The position numbers and the translations under genes were made by a program. Shown here one piece after another: positions 50,601 to 57,096 of a stretch of DNA of 64,000 bases. The notes beneath the pieces are model-generated. The model searched no databases, had not been told where the DNA came from, and saw only the letters and a list, made by a program, of their open reading frames with translations. Position 1 is the stretch's first letter; each line of letters starts with the position of its first letter. Origin of the DNA: Owenia fusiformis (Eukaryota > Annelida > Polychaeta > Sabellida > Oweniidae); assembly GCA_903813345.2 (NCBI GenBank), contig CAIIXF020000006.1, positions 38,283,348 through 38,347,347 on the forward strand. The letters are read 5' to 3'.

Positions 50601-51225
50601 GAATATAGCACAACAGAATATATCATTACTGAATATAGCAAAACAGAATATATCATTACAGAATATATCTCTACAGAATATATCATTACAGAATATATCA
50701 CTACAGAATTTAGGATTACAGAATATAGCACAACATAATATATCATTACAGAATATATCTCTACAGAATATATCATTACAGAATATATCTCTACAGAATA
50801 TATCATTATAGAATATAGCACAACAGACTATATCATTACAGAATATATCATTACAGAATATATCACTACAGAATTTAGGATTACAGAATTTAGGATTACA
50901 GAATATAGTACAACAGAATATATCATTACTGAATATAGCACAACAGAATATATCATTACATAATATATTAATGTAAGTAAACATTTATGCGTTCAGTTAC
51001 ATCAGAACCTTTCATGTTTCAGATGATTCATACAGAAATCATTTTTCTCTTCCAGATGATCCCATATTGGACTCATGGTATGGAGCCAGGAAATTAGCCA
51101 ATTCCACAGACTTTGATTCTCTTTGTATCACAAAGAAGATGTATGAAGAGAATGGAGGAGACTACCTCTCTGAACATTTTGCATCAAATAGATATATCCC
51201 CACGCCTGTTTTAGTGCCAAAGTAA
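26572..51225 (+). CDS. ACTR5: Actin-related protein 5 (INO80 complex), 17 exons
   Basis: The 17 exons, listed separately, join in frame to 2025 coding bases, or 674 residues plus stop; human ARP5 has about 607. Arp5 is a nuclear actin-fold subunit of the INO80 nucleosome remodeller and works with Ies6/INO80C. Visible signatures are the nucleotide-loop start VIDNG (exons 1-2), SETQVGND (exon 3), [10 protein letters not shown] and YGVDSLFS (exon 5), [17 protein letters not shown] and LLQLKYPGH (exon 6), [12 protein letters not shown] (exon 14), [13 protein letters not shown] (exon 15), [11 protein letters not shown] (exon 16) and [10 protein letters not shown] (exon 17). Exons 8-13 encode the long, charged, helical Arp5-specific insertion. 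All internal introns have GT-AG ends. The gene spans 24.7 kb mainly because of tandem arrays at its splice sites and an antisense receptor gene in intron 7. I see no disabling change. Confidence 0.96.
26891..27044. mobile_element. CAGGCC-family TIR element in ACTR5 intron 1
   Basis: Starts CAGGCCAGTAGCCA and ends TGGCTATGGGCCTG, an inverted pair. TAATG on both sides may be a 5-bp target copy. Confidence 0.75.
27138..27226 (+). CDS. ACTR5: ACTR5 exon 2
   Basis: Follows TTCCAG and precedes GTAATT. Encodes AYQCRAGW and VKQRGKK, matching the conserved Arp5 start. Confidence 0.93.
27577..27681 (+). CDS. ACTR5: ACTR5 exon 3
   Basis: Follows TTCCAG and precedes GTTAGT. Encodes [20 protein letters not shown], an Arp5 hallmark. 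Confidence 0.94.
28042..28153 (+). CDS. ACTR5: ACTR5 exon 4
   Basis: Follows TTCTTAG and precedes GTAAGT. Encodes [13 protein letters not shown] and [11 protein letters not shown]; it ends one base into a codon completed by exon 5. Confidence 0.93.
28249..28386 (+). repeat. Short tandem repeat in ACTR5 intron 4
   Basis: About two and a half copies of a unit near 57 bp containing TTGAATCGCT and AATAATTTGTTTTTACTG. Confidence 0.75.
28864..31457 (+). repeat. Exon-5 acceptor array: 31 decoy copies of a splice junction
   Basis: Units of 84 bp (a few near 77) each hold a polypyrimidine tract, TTTCAG and the first 33 bases of exon 5 (AGATGTCAGAGCT...), then GATGTTTGAGTAG and AT-rich intron-like spacer. 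I count 32 acceptor-plus-exon starts, of which the last (31458) is the real one. In each decoy the exon frame reaches TGA within three codons of the shared part (CYGDV then stop). The minus-strand frames running through the array are artefacts of a unit length divisible by three. Confidence 0.95.
31458..31553 (+). CDS. ACTR5: ACTR5 exon 5
   Basis: The 3'-most of 32 near-identical acceptors. It alone continues into [17 protein letters not shown] and a GTTTGT donor. Confidence 0.93.
31830..31898 (+). repeat. Partial duplicate of the exon-6 acceptor
   Basis: About 62 bp carrying TTCTTATACTTTGG, GTAAAGCTG and TCCTGTGGTTACTACACAAC repeat the true junction that follows directly. The duplicate's AG is altered to GG, so it is probably a dead acceptor. 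Confidence 0.88.
31899..32092 (+). CDS. ACTR5: ACTR5 exon 6
   Basis: Follows TACTTTAG, precedes GTAAGA. Encodes [20 protein letters not shown] and [14 protein letters not shown], part of the actin fold. Confidence 0.95.
32093..32760 (+). repeat. Tandem array starting at the exon-6 donor
   Basis: About three units near 185 bp, then a partial one. Each begins with a GGCTnGGGTAAGAA-like copy of the true donor (near 32290, 32461 and 32648) followed by TATTTCTAGAATATGCTGAAG or a variant. The unit also holds ATGCACCAATAATCTTACT and TTGAATATTGGATACC. Confidence 0.85.
32838..32936. repeat. Three tandem 27-bp near-palindromes
   Basis: GGAGGATATCGTAACGATAT, then ACTCC, recurs three times with small changes. 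Each copy is nearly its own reverse complement. Possible fold-back relics or a clustered protein-binding site; function unknown. Confidence 0.8.
33038..33135. mobile_element. Small palindromic element in ACTR5 intron 6
   Basis: ATCCTATGATTTT on the left pairs with AAAATCATAGGAT on the right, with GCAGATATCAATAT in the middle. The same plan recurs at 47508-47621, so this is a small MITE family. Confidence 0.75.
33319..33435 (+). CDS. ACTR5: ACTR5 exon 7
   Basis: Follows TCTTTCAG, precedes GTAAGA. Encodes [20 protein letters not shown] and NVHKIQLPY. Confidence 0.94.
33436..35000. other. ACTR5 intron 7, left part
   Basis: AT-rich intron sequence with no supported exon, TIR element or array; TTTTTAGCTCA-type motifs recur a few times near 34430-34480. 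Confidence 0.5.
35005..35443 (-). repeat. Diverged copies of the receptor gene's 3' coding end
   Basis: About five blocks with AATTAGTTGTTGAA, TTCCTGG and TGGAATATTT resemble the last codons of the Toll-like receptor (CCAATAAGTTCTTGAAGAAC, then TTCCTGGTC, at 35450-35480). Units range from about 75 to 120 bp and are diverged, so the array is older than those in ACTR5. Confidence 0.75.
35444..37762 (-). CDS. Toll-like receptor, single exon, nested in ACTR5 intron 7
   Basis: A membrane pattern-recognition receptor. I start at the second ATG (37762) because a signal peptide follows at once ([20 protein letters not shown]); the frame also has an ATG 20 codons upstream at 37822, giving 792 residues. 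In 792-residue numbering: a cysteine-rich LRR cap at 64-90 ([10 protein letters not shown]), leucine-rich repeats at about 91-515 (for example [21 protein letters not shown]), one C-terminal LRR cap at 518-567, a membrane helix at about 571-592, and a TIR domain at 620-766. TIR box 1 is FDGFLSYSS, box 2 [11 protein letters not shown] and box 3 the FW at 754-755. A single cysteine cluster suggests the vertebrate-like (V-type) layout. The TIR would recruit MyD88-like adaptors. The ligand cannot be predicted. No defect seen. Confidence 0.95.
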   Translation of the reverse strand: MFLKKLPVFLLIIKYLSVYGSSDLFSKHAGFDGIKSEFNNKSDCMRCNCDGLTADCTSRGLQSLPLNLPWNITTLMISHNSIKHLPDGQLGQIYGNLKVLDIGDNKIVAFGQHIFDGLHNLQDLRIGNNPYKPHLFHPLVYKPLKNIHKIHVLGSGDESNGYPGSRIALFHAFQGLQNSTIESITYQHITDMPFLLKANHLKFLEHCNLKRFSLLDNRIYAMESPGISKYMPKLEILDLSKNSIKHSIPRRVILIELYLMRYLRVLKLEQNIPGRVFDLNKANVAISEELSENEWAVPIALEELYFTETNVNNHPYHLPYGIKIQSNNRIKIIEASASFMLTYIGKSIKGLVNLERLIFPENNCIIVPEFFTCETGYFESLKVLDLANNKAKLISNSSVHLLFRNCSQLQHIDLSHNDITDIDSDAFVDTTGLEVLNLSGNKIKRIMFTLTGLKSLKLLNLSNNHIQTIDETTKMEIDELKITSSMNLTIDFRQNPMICNCDSFKFIDWMQTSNSIMHNWPEVACIYINGSEVALKDIMLPDMKWDCWKAAIIPSIVSFGLTVISIITAVYVYRRRYKIQYLALHLRALLRRNQHLDFAFDFDGFLSYSSLDKYWAQENIYATLADKYNYNICLDDRNFMPGAYIADIIIESISKSNKIILTISQNFLRSGWCTFEMNLARGELATRGRDCLILILKEPLDVLPPELITPTLRSLLETRVYLEWSEDEDRKQLFWRKMQDALGNPRYQGEADTQYLLQYNEGDQEVLQELIG
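37823..38579. other. ACTR5 intron 7, upstream of the receptor
   Basis: Holds whatever promoter the antisense receptor uses. No TATA box or untranslated exon is obvious; AT-rich with no repeat structure. Confidence 0.4.
38580..38823. mobile_element. CATCCTCC-ended MITE in ACTR5 intron 7
   Basis: 244 bp, begins CATCCTCCGATCACAGG and ends GGGATG, flanked by CAGACTTGC and CGGACTTGC (8 of 9 matching). A close copy is at 51954-52203 and a 3' fragment at about 39365-39432. Nine-base target copies fit a Mutator-like mover. Confidence 0.8.
39161..39259 (+). CDS. ACTR5: ACTR5 exon 8
   Basis: Follows TTTCCAG, precedes GTAAAC. Encodes [20 protein letters not shown], the start of the charged Arp5 insertion. 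Confidence 0.92.
39635..39718 (+). CDS. ACTR5: ACTR5 exon 9
   Basis: Follows TTTCTAG, precedes GTAAGA. Encodes [20 protein letters not shown] in the helical insertion. Confidence 0.9.
40129..40245 (+). CDS. ACTR5: ACTR5 exon 10
   Basis: Follows TTTATAG, precedes GTAAGC. Encodes [16 protein letters not shown], similar to the LNMDSPEELQSYIQKL helix of human ARP5 as I recall it. Confidence 0.92.
40736..40885 (+). CDS. ACTR5: ACTR5 exon 11
   Basis: Follows TTTATAG; its donor GTGGGT is also the first unit of a 19-bp minisatellite. Encodes [20 protein letters not shown] and [11 protein letters not shown]. Confidence 0.92.
40886..41738 (+). repeat. 19-bp minisatellite starting at the exon-11 donor
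   Basis: About 44 copies of GGTGGGTATTAGAGAGCTT and variants (GATATT, TATTCG, TTGGCTTT). The first intron base is the first array base, so each unit holds a GTGGGT donor-like site. Confidence 0.95.
41951..43720. mobile_element. Tandem-repeat transposon (pearl/HINE-like) in ACTR5 intron 11
   Basis: Ends TGTCACCAC and GGTGGTGACA are inverted. After a short palindrome and a GGCGTCCGGCGTCCGG block come about eleven units near 150 bp rich in TTTGACATTTGACC and AAGGTCAAAAAGGTC. Inverted ends, short simple sequence and long core repeats are the plan of 'pearl' elements of bivalves, later linked to Helentrons. Class assignment is inference. Its right end stops about 20 bp before the exon-12 acceptor. 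Confidence 0.7.
43744..43852 (+). CDS. ACTR5: ACTR5 exon 12
   Basis: Follows CTTGCAG, precedes GTACTG. Encodes [18 protein letters not shown] and [13 protein letters not shown], very basic. Confidence 0.92.
43857..43980 (+). repeat. Minisatellite next to the exon-12 donor
   Basis: About five copies of ACAATAATTGAGTTATGAT begin within ten bases of the splice donor; the later ones are diverged. Confidence 0.85.
44295..44712 (+). repeat. 27-bp minisatellite in ACTR5 intron 12
   Basis: About fifteen copies of a unit with GTTTACACAATCC and ACAAATTCATAT. Frames on both strands stay open through it because 27 is divisible by three; they are not genes. Confidence 0.93.
44757..45128 (+). repeat. Pyrimidine-rich array running into the exon-13 acceptor
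   Basis: About twenty diverged copies of TATTATTTCACCCATGTC or TATTACGTATATCACCC lead directly into TTTCACCTGTATTACAG, the real acceptor. Confidence 0.85.
45131..45296 (+). CDS. ACTR5: ACTR5 exon 13
   Basis: Follows TATTACAG, precedes GTACAA. Encodes [20 protein letters not shown] and [13 protein letters not shown], a basic then acidic linker. Confidence 0.92.
45639..45704 (+). CDS. ACTR5: ACTR5 exon 14
   Basis: Follows TTTGCAG, precedes GTAAGA. Encodes [17 protein letters not shown], where the actin fold resumes. Confidence 0.95.
45736..45933. mobile_element. CAGGCC-family TIR element in ACTR5 intron 14
   Basis: Starts CAGGCCCGTAGCCAGG, ends CCTGGCTACTAGCCTG, and is flanked by CATCAAC on both sides (7 bp). 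Best-preserved copy of the family in the window. Confidence 0.85.
46566..47232 (+). repeat. Exon-15 acceptor array: five decoy copies
   Basis: Units of about 133 bp repeat TTTATATATTCCATAG and the first ~102 of 118 bases of exon 15, ending at GATATTCA. The decoys then read ATAAATGATTG or a close variant, giving an in-frame stop, and lack the exon's last bases and donor. The sixth copy is the real exon. Confidence 0.95.
47256..47373 (+). CDS. ACTR5: ACTR5 exon 15
   Basis: 3'-most of six acceptor copies; only it continues to QQRLVN and GTGAGT. Encodes [20 protein letters not shown]. Confidence 0.95.
47508..47621. mobile_element. Small palindromic element in ACTR5 intron 15
   Basis: AGGATATCCTATGATTTATG pairs with the inverse near 47600-47620 and shares GCAGATATCAATAT with the copy at 33038-33135. 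Confidence 0.72.
48192..48303 (+). CDS. ACTR5: ACTR5 exon 16
   Basis: Follows TATTTCAG; its donor is the 5'-most of 19 near-identical GCAAGTAAG donors. Encodes [20 protein letters not shown] and [13 protein letters not shown]. Confidence 0.95.
48322..49610 (+). repeat. Exon-16 donor array: 18 decoy copies
   Basis: 72-bp units repeat the last 54 bases of exon 16 and the first 18 of intron 16, donor included. Read through from the true exon, the frame meets TGA at once (KTASKLSIC, then stop). Blocks at 48336-48611 and 48984-49259 match in order and sequence, showing a nine-unit (648-bp) higher-order duplication. The 415-codon minus-strand frame is an artefact. Confidence 0.95.
49905..50965 (+). 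repeat. 15/30-bp minisatellite in ACTR5 intron 16
   Basis: About seventy 15-bp units alternate ATATCATTACAGAAT and ATAGCACAACAGAAT. Each ends with a CAG that resembles an acceptor. The minus-strand 397-codon frame is an artefact of the period. Confidence 0.93.
51056..51225 (+). CDS. ACTR5: ACTR5 exon 17 (last coding exon)
   Basis: Follows CTCTTCCAG. Encodes [35 protein letters not shown] and TPVLVPK, then TAA at 51223-51225; the human protein has an additional low-complexity tail. Confidence 0.95.
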
Positions 51226-51293
51226 ATACACATGTGTATGTGGAACACCTTAAGTTTCATTGAAAAGGAAATCCACCAAAAAGAGATCCACTT

Positions 51294-51471
51294 CAGGCCC
51301 GTAGCCAGGATTTGCCAAGGGGGGTTCAGTTTTCAAAAATTTCCAGGGGGATCACATTTGACAATTTTGGCCCAAATATGGCCAAAATCACTCAAAGTGC
51401 TCAAAATGATGAAAAACTGCATGATTTTGAAAGAATTTTTGGCCAGGGGAACCCCCCTGGCTACAGGTCTG
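51294..51471. mobile_element. CAGGCC-family TIR element after ACTR5
   Basis: Starts CAGGCCCGTAGCCAGGATT, ends CTGGCTACAGGTCTG, with CACTT on both sides. It lies in the probable 3' untranslated region. Confidence 0.8.
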
Positions 51472-51953
51472 CACTTAGCATGGGCGTTAATTTTTCAGAT
51501 TTTTTATTTGAGCATTTTTTCTTTGGCAGTGCCTATAGATATAACTTGCCAATTTGAGTCAGTGGGTCACTGGACTTTGATAGGCCTACCTGAGTGTTCC
51601 ACTAATGATGGATATTCCATGTACATGGGCATTCCACTTACAAATGTGTTCCACTTACATGGGTGTTCCACTTGACAGGTGGGATATACATGTATTGTTA
51701 TATGCCATTGCAAGAATGAACATTATTGAAGTGTCTTTCTTCTTAGACCAGAATTGAATATTTGATAAACATAATATTTTTATAATGCCTAACATGGTTT
51801 GCATTGTATAATGTAGAAAGAAACAGAATTTTGTAGAAAATTATGAGCTTTTTGTTTGTTTGAATTGATTATCAATTTCATGTGAAAAGAATTACTGCAC
51901 ATTGAAACTTTGAATTCTATATTCTTTATATGAATGTGTTGTTCCTGCTCACT

Positions 51954-52203
51954 CATCCTCCGATCACAGGGCTTCAAAATCCAGAATATCTTCTTTCTTT
52001 TTACACCCTGCTATAAGCAGTTAGCATTTCCCCGATTAAGAACGCGCAATTTGATTCGCTGTCGCAACACTGCGACAGCAATCATGTATACGTCATCGGT
52101 GCATAATTAGATCACGTGACTCAGTTTAATCGGACGCTTCCAAATTGGTTATAGCAGGGGGGAAGAAGGAGGTACTGATCCTGTACGCCTGCTTAGGAGG
52201 ATG
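51954..52203. mobile_element. CATCCTCC-ended MITE with a local empty site
   Basis: 250 bp with ends CATCCTCC and GGAGGATG, flanked by CTGCTCACT on both sides (9 bp). The paralogous site near 62604 has TCTCACTCAAATC without the insert, confirming limits and target length. Mutator-like by target length. Confidence 0.9.
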
Positions 52204-53334
52204 CTGCTCACTCAAATCCAAACAATGGCATTTACATGGCGACATGTCAACATCTTTTAAGTCAATACTATAACCATAAATTCTCAAGTTGTCAATTCAA
52301 AATGGCCTTATCTTTGTTAAAACGCAATCTTTGGTAACTTAAGTACCAGTTGACAGATTAAGTTCGATTTTATTTGCTCAGAGATATAACATGTAAAAGA
52401 GCTACTAATAGGGGGAGAAACCCCAGGGTTCAAAGATGACATACGCTTATAATGTAAATCTGTATTGAGATGACATTGTCGCTGATTGGTTTAGCGAGTC
52501 AATCATTGATTGGTTTAAAACTAGGTCAATTTGAAAACTTTGAAAACCAAGATGGAGGGTAAGTACTTCCAGGTAAGGAGATGCGCGAAGGAGGAAATCG
52601 TATGTCATCAATTGAATCATGGGGTTTTCCCTCCTCTTAGAGCTACTGTAACAGTGTATACCAAAGTACAAGGAGGATTGGCAACCATGATGATTCATAA
52701 ATACAATCATCTGCTGACTGGCACATATCTATTTGGTAATATGACTCATTGTTGACTTACACTGCTACGGGAGTTGGAATATCACCATAATACTTGTGTA
52801 CTCATCTTCGTTCACTGGGCTCCCGATGAACGCAGTGAAGACCGAGCATGCGAAGATGTGTATACTACAAAATGTTAATTTTCTGATAGTAAATTGGTCA
52901 GAAGATAAACATTACAGAAATATTATTTTCAAATTGTACTAGGCAATTGAACATCAGGTTGGAATCATGGCTGCTAATTCTCCTTGTCACAAGAAGAAAA
53001 TTTCAAGATGGCTGCTTAAGTTCAAAATGAACACCGGGGAAGAGCAATTTCATGACAGTAAAATTGACATTATAATGACTTATAACTTGGCAATTTTGTG
53101 CTCATCTGTTTTAGTGTATCGTGATTGTAATGTTTCAATTCTCAGTTGTCAGAAGACCCATTTCATTCTTGTAAAATGAAACTTTATAAATAAAAAAATA
53201 GCTTTCCAAAAATCAATGGTACATCGTCTGACGCCTTCCACACACAAATAGGCAAACATTCTTTCAACAAACAATTTTCTATTGAAATCATAAAAATATA
53301 ATGAGATTGACAGATAAAAATTATGATAGTTCTA
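52204..53334. other. Duplicated flank, no supported gene
   Basis: Partly matches the right copy (for example AAGGAGGATTGGCAACCATG at 52668 and 62793). Short frames at 52531-52755 and 52967-53179 have no recognised domain. Confidence 0.5.
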
Positions 53335-53336
53335 TA

Positions 53337-53427
53337 CGAGGGTTGTGCCAGAAGTAATGCACTATATACTCAAACTTTATCAATACTTGATATTTTTCCA
53401 TGACATTTACTTCTGGGACAACCCTCG
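53337..53427. mobile_element. Mariner-type MITE, ~91 bp
   Basis: CGAGGGTTGTGCCAGAAGTA pairs with the inverse at the right end, with TA on both sides; this is a mariner-like terminal sequence. The right copy of the duplication keeps only the right half (about 62928-62945), so the insertion is older than the duplication. Confidence 0.85.
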
Positions 53428-53711
53428 TATTATATTGCCTCAACTCAATTTTTTTCTTCTCCCATACCTTTTAGATTTAGATCCTGGCTTATGATGCCCC
53501 TGGTCAGTGCCCCTGGTCAAATCACATCTATCCCATCTCATTATAAAACCTGTTTGTAAATTTCAAAAATACATTGAAATGTGAATATATCTTACATATT
53601 TTCAGAACTGTTTATGTGAAAACTTTGAATTATGAACACTTTTAATCAGTTCTAGTGGTGTTCACATTAGATATGTTAGTTAGATTTATAGAGTTTGTTG
53701 TTTTATCCTAG

Positions 53712-53783
53712 CTATTCAGAATCAGAATAAAGTGCTACATCTGAGAGTGAATCAGAATCAGAATCTGAATCTGGACTCCAGTC
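53712..53783 (-). pseudogene. Severed acidic tail of cGAS-like gene 1
   Basis: 24 codons in the original frame encode DWSPDSDSDSDSLSDVALYS, then DSE and stop. The homologous sequence in the right copy lies directly after that gene's present stop. A transposon insertion (53789-54619) now separates this tail from its gene. Confidence 0.85.
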
Positions 53784-53788
53784 CTTAA

Positions 53789-54619
53789 AGTCCCCGTCTA
53801 AAGTTTGAAAATATTTTTTTATCATTCATTTACTATTTGTCAGGATTTAAAAAGTGATTTTAAAGATTTTGAACAAAAAATATTTTTTGAAAAAAAGTTG
53901 TGAGCATTTCATTTCTCAAATATTCAAATTTCCCGCCATTTTTCAAAAAAAGTTGAAATTTCTTTATCATCAAATATTTCTTAATGCATTTCAAAAAAGA
54001 TTATCTTTTTAACACCAATGCAAAGATTGAACAAAGGACACACTATTTCAATAATAAAATGCCCTATTTAATTGGCCACTTCAATGTTTTAGCATATCAA
54101 AAATATTTTGAAACATTAGTGATGTCACTAAGGTAACCAAAACTTTTTGAAAAAAATTGAAATTTTTTTTTCGATGTCAATCTTTTCTAAATATGCTAGA
54201 CTTTCATAAAAAACCAATGTTGATTGTCTAACCAGGTTAAAAGGAAGAATAAATTATGTTTTAGATATCATTGTACCATTGGTTTCTATGAGAACTAAAA
54301 TTTTGAAATGCATTTTTCTCAGAACCATTTTCATGCACTGATAAGTTCATTTCTCGCTTGTTTATCAACCAATTTTCTTAATTTTTTTGGCAAAAAACAT
54401 GGGAGGATGAATGCTATGCATTGGTATGAATTGTGGCTAATTAGAAGATATGAGTGACCTCTAAAAGTTGGTTTTAAATAAATTCACAAATTTTGGAACA
54501 AAAAGTCTATCAAAAACCACTTTTTGAAATTTAAAATAAAAGTTTCACATATCACACTTTGATAACATTGGGTAAGACTACAATATAAGCCAAAGTGGTT
54601 TAAACTTTACATGGGGCCT
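53789..54619. mobile_element. TTAA-target transposon (piggyBac/Kolobok-like MITE), 831 bp
   Basis: TTAA at 53785-53788 and 54620-54623 flanks inverted ends AGTCCCCGTCTAAAGTTTG and the inverse of AGGCCCCATGTAAAGTTTA. The right copy has a single TTAA (about 63300) at the same codon. No transposase frame. TTAA is the target of piggyBac and Kolobok groups; which one is unresolved. Confidence 0.9.
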
Positions 54620-56211
54620 TTAATCCATTTATATACTGTCTTGGTGTTGTTCTCATGCAGCCATTGTATATCATGCACTGAACCTTTCTCAAGATTCATA
54701 TTGCAACTGAATTTCCATTCCTGTTGTACTATGTCCAGCAAGGAATAAAGCATATCACCCTCTTTGATATCATCTGGTTTGAGGTCTTCCTGCAGCAACA
54801 TGTCCCACCAGGATGTGTCAGTGGTGTGTTTTACATGCTGCATGATCCACAGTAGGGCAGCACATTCATCATCGTCAATATTAAGTTCTATCATCCTCTT
54901 AGGGTAATTAATGTCTGGTACTTCCTCCAGGTGATCATAATTGTTGTATGTATTGGTTTCAATCTCATCAATACATTGTTTCTCATGTGTGTAGAACTGG
55001 TTCACTATGTCCTCAAGGCACTGTCCAACATTCTCATTCTGACAACCTGTTTGATGTTGGAGAAGTAGCATTTTGTATGAATATGAAGAAGAATATGTTT
55101 TTATTTTGAGATTTGTTTCAATCAAATGTTTGATATATTTTAATGTCAGGAATAAATAATGGTGATTTGTTGATAATGTGTGTGTATTTGTATCATCCTG
55201 GAGTCCTGCATGTATAAGTGACTCAGTCCAGTGAGTATCAATATTATTACACGTGTAACAGCTCACAGGTGGCCCACCCACCATAACACACCTTCTTTGG
55301 GTATCAGTCATATTCTCCACTCCAAAAGAGAGATCTATGTCTGTTGTACAGATGGGGCCACCAATACGTAACCATACACTGGTTCCATGTCTGTACTTAT
55401 GTAGACTGATGGTTCCCAGTGGGTATGGAGACTCTGGATCCTCTCGATGATCTTTCTCACCAATGAACTCATACTTGTCACTGTGACTCAGGTAGGATTC
55501 AATGGCAATATGCAATATTATAAGAAAGTATGTATCCAGTTTACTTGAACCAGGTTGACTCTGAGGAATAGTCCCATGAGGTGATGATATCTGAGATGAT
55601 CTGTTTGATCCACTCATGCCAGGTTCCTCCTCTGTAAGTATATCAGAGGGTAACAACTGGTGCAGATCACCATGTTTTATATTGATGAAACCATATCCCT
55701 GTCCTGCCTTATTACACATCTTCCCCACCTCCTCCACATTGACTGCTGCATCACCTGACCATGCAAAGATTGGAATGTAGTCGTACTCACTTGGTGATAA
55801 TATCTTAGTCCCTTCATATGAACTGCCTCTTCTGATAATACTGTTAGATTCAAGTGTTGGATTAGGTTTTCCTTTGTTGGAAAAATATTCATATGCACCC
55901 CAAGTATGATTTCCAAAATCTATACAGAAATCTTTCACAAACTTCTCAACATATTCAGTGTGTTCCTTCAGCTGCTCTGGTGTGTATCTGTTCTTTACAT
56001 TAACTTTTGATGCAATATATTTCACAAATTCTGTTAAACGTTCTGCTCCATCAGTGGTAGAAGTTGGTATTTTGTAGTCTTTTAAAGTGTCATAGTCCTT
56101 AGTCCTAGGAAAAGGTCCAGTTAACTCAATGTTGTGAATAGGTCTCTTTGAAGATTTAGTTAGGTACGGTTTCAAGCTAAGTTGTGAAGCTGCCATTTTC
56201 TTCAATTTCAA
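54607..56211 (-). CDS. cGAS-like receptor (Mab-21 fold nucleotidyltransferase) 1
   Basis: 534 residues, single exon; the Met at residue 6 is an alternative start. Residues 128-150 hold RGSSYEGTK, then SEYDYIPIF: G129/S130 and E142/D144 have the same spacing as G212/S213 and E225/D227 of human cGAS. The third acidic residue is D291 in TTDIDLSFGVE, like D319 of cGAS. The C-terminal half is the helical Mab-21 lobe (HWTESLIHAG, TNHHYLFLTLKYIKHLIE, CQNENVGQCLEDIV). A C-x2-C near 318-321 and H327 are shared with gene 2 and might bind metal. Residues 190-225 look disordered. With all catalytic positions present it is predicted to make a cyclic di- or trinucleotide on sensing a ligand and to act through STING; ligand and product are unknown. 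The last codons (GPM and stop) come from the transposon at 53789-54619. Confidence 0.88.
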   Translation of the reverse strand: MKLKKMAASQLSLKPYLTKSSKRPIHNIELTGPFPRTKDYDTLKDYKIPTSTTDGAERLTEFVKYIASKVNVKNRYTPEQLKEHTEYVEKFVKDFCIDFGNHTWGAYEYFSNKGKPNPTLESNSIIRRGSSYEGTKILSPSEYDYIPIFAWSGDAAVNVEEVGKMCNKAGQGYGFINIKHGDLHQLLPSDILTEEEPGMSGSNRSSQISSPHGTIPQSQPGSSKLDTYFLIILHIAIESYLSHSDKYEFIGEKDHREDPESPYPLGTISLHKYRHGTSVWLRIGGPICTTDIDLSFGVENMTDTQRRCVMVGGPPVSCYTCNNIDTHWTESLIHAGLQDDTNTHTLSTNHHYLFLTLKYIKHLIETNLKIKTYSSSYSYKMLLLQHQTGCQNENVGQCLEDIVNQFYTHEKQCIDEIETNTYNNYDHLEEVPDINYPKRMIELNIDDDECAALLWIMQHVKHTTDTSWWDMLLQEDLKPDDIKEGDMLYSLLDIVQQEWKFSCNMNLEKGSVHDIQWLHENNTKTVYKWIKGPM

Positions 56212-57087
56212 TGATTTTTTACTTCTATTTTGTTCTTTACTAGTTCATTCATGTATACATATATATTATGTGTGCCGATTTGTCTTGAGTATAATATTGC
56301 ATGCAGAATAAGATTTTCTGTTTTAAAGTAAACTGTTCCAAGTATATTAACCTACTTGAGACTAACATTCTGGAGTAAGGGCTGGGCGTTTTTAATATTT
56401 ACACCTTAAAAGAAAACCAAATAGTTCATTTTGAGATTCTCAGCATAAAAGAGCTATAATAGAGTGAAAGGTTTTAATCAAATAAATGCCTCGCGTAAAG
56501 GTTAAACCAATTTGATTAACATTGTACAAGAGAGGTTTTTGAAAGAGTGTAGTGCCACATTAGATATGGCATTTATCATTCAAAAACTGTGTCTTTGTTC
56601 AATATTCACAATGATTTTAAAAAGATAATGATGTCTTATGCACTGTATAGTGGAACATTTCATGATTTGAAAATTTTAACTTTTATTTAAAAATGGAGGA
56701 AATTTGAATATTTGAGAAATACCAACCCAACAATTCTTTTGACAAATCTCTAAAGCAACTTTAAAGTCACGAAAAATAGTATAAATGAATAATGCTAGAG
56801 GAAATGCAGAAAATCTACCTGTAGTTAGCAGCATAAACGATACAGTTATTTTTACTTGAGTGGCTATCAGATTTGGTTGAAATTTTATATACTGATGTCT
56901 TGTGGTTGGCCACACTCAGGAAGGAATATAATATAATCTGGAAACTGTGAGGTCATATGAGTGTCGACTTTGTGAAAGGGAGATACATGTACATTAGTAC
57001 CAACAAAACGTTCTAAAAAGCAAGTCCAAAGTCCTGTTGAAGAACCCCTATTCTAACTACTAGTATTGAAAATGGATTCTAGCAATA
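56212..57087. other. Upstream flank of cGAS-like gene 1
   Basis: Likely holds the minus-strand promoter. No TATA box stands out and no gene or repeat was recognised. Confidence 0.4.
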
Positions 57088-57096
57088 CTCACTAAC

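Larger units (their letters stand above)
51537..53784. repeat. Segmental duplication, left copy (flank of cGAS-like gene 1)
   Basis: From GATATAACT at 51537 rightward the sequence matches 62210 onward in blocks (GAGTCAGTGGGTCACTGGAC, the TTGCAAGAATGAACATTATT block, the GTGCCCCTGGTCAA block, the GAATTATGAACACTTTTAAT block), broken by insertions and gaps on both sides. The duplication continues into the two minus-strand cGAS-like genes. Confidence 0.85.

Noticed and set aside
49791-50984. A 397-codon cysteine- and isoleucine-rich minus-strand frame
   Set aside because: Antisense of the 15-bp minisatellite; composition is that of the repeat.
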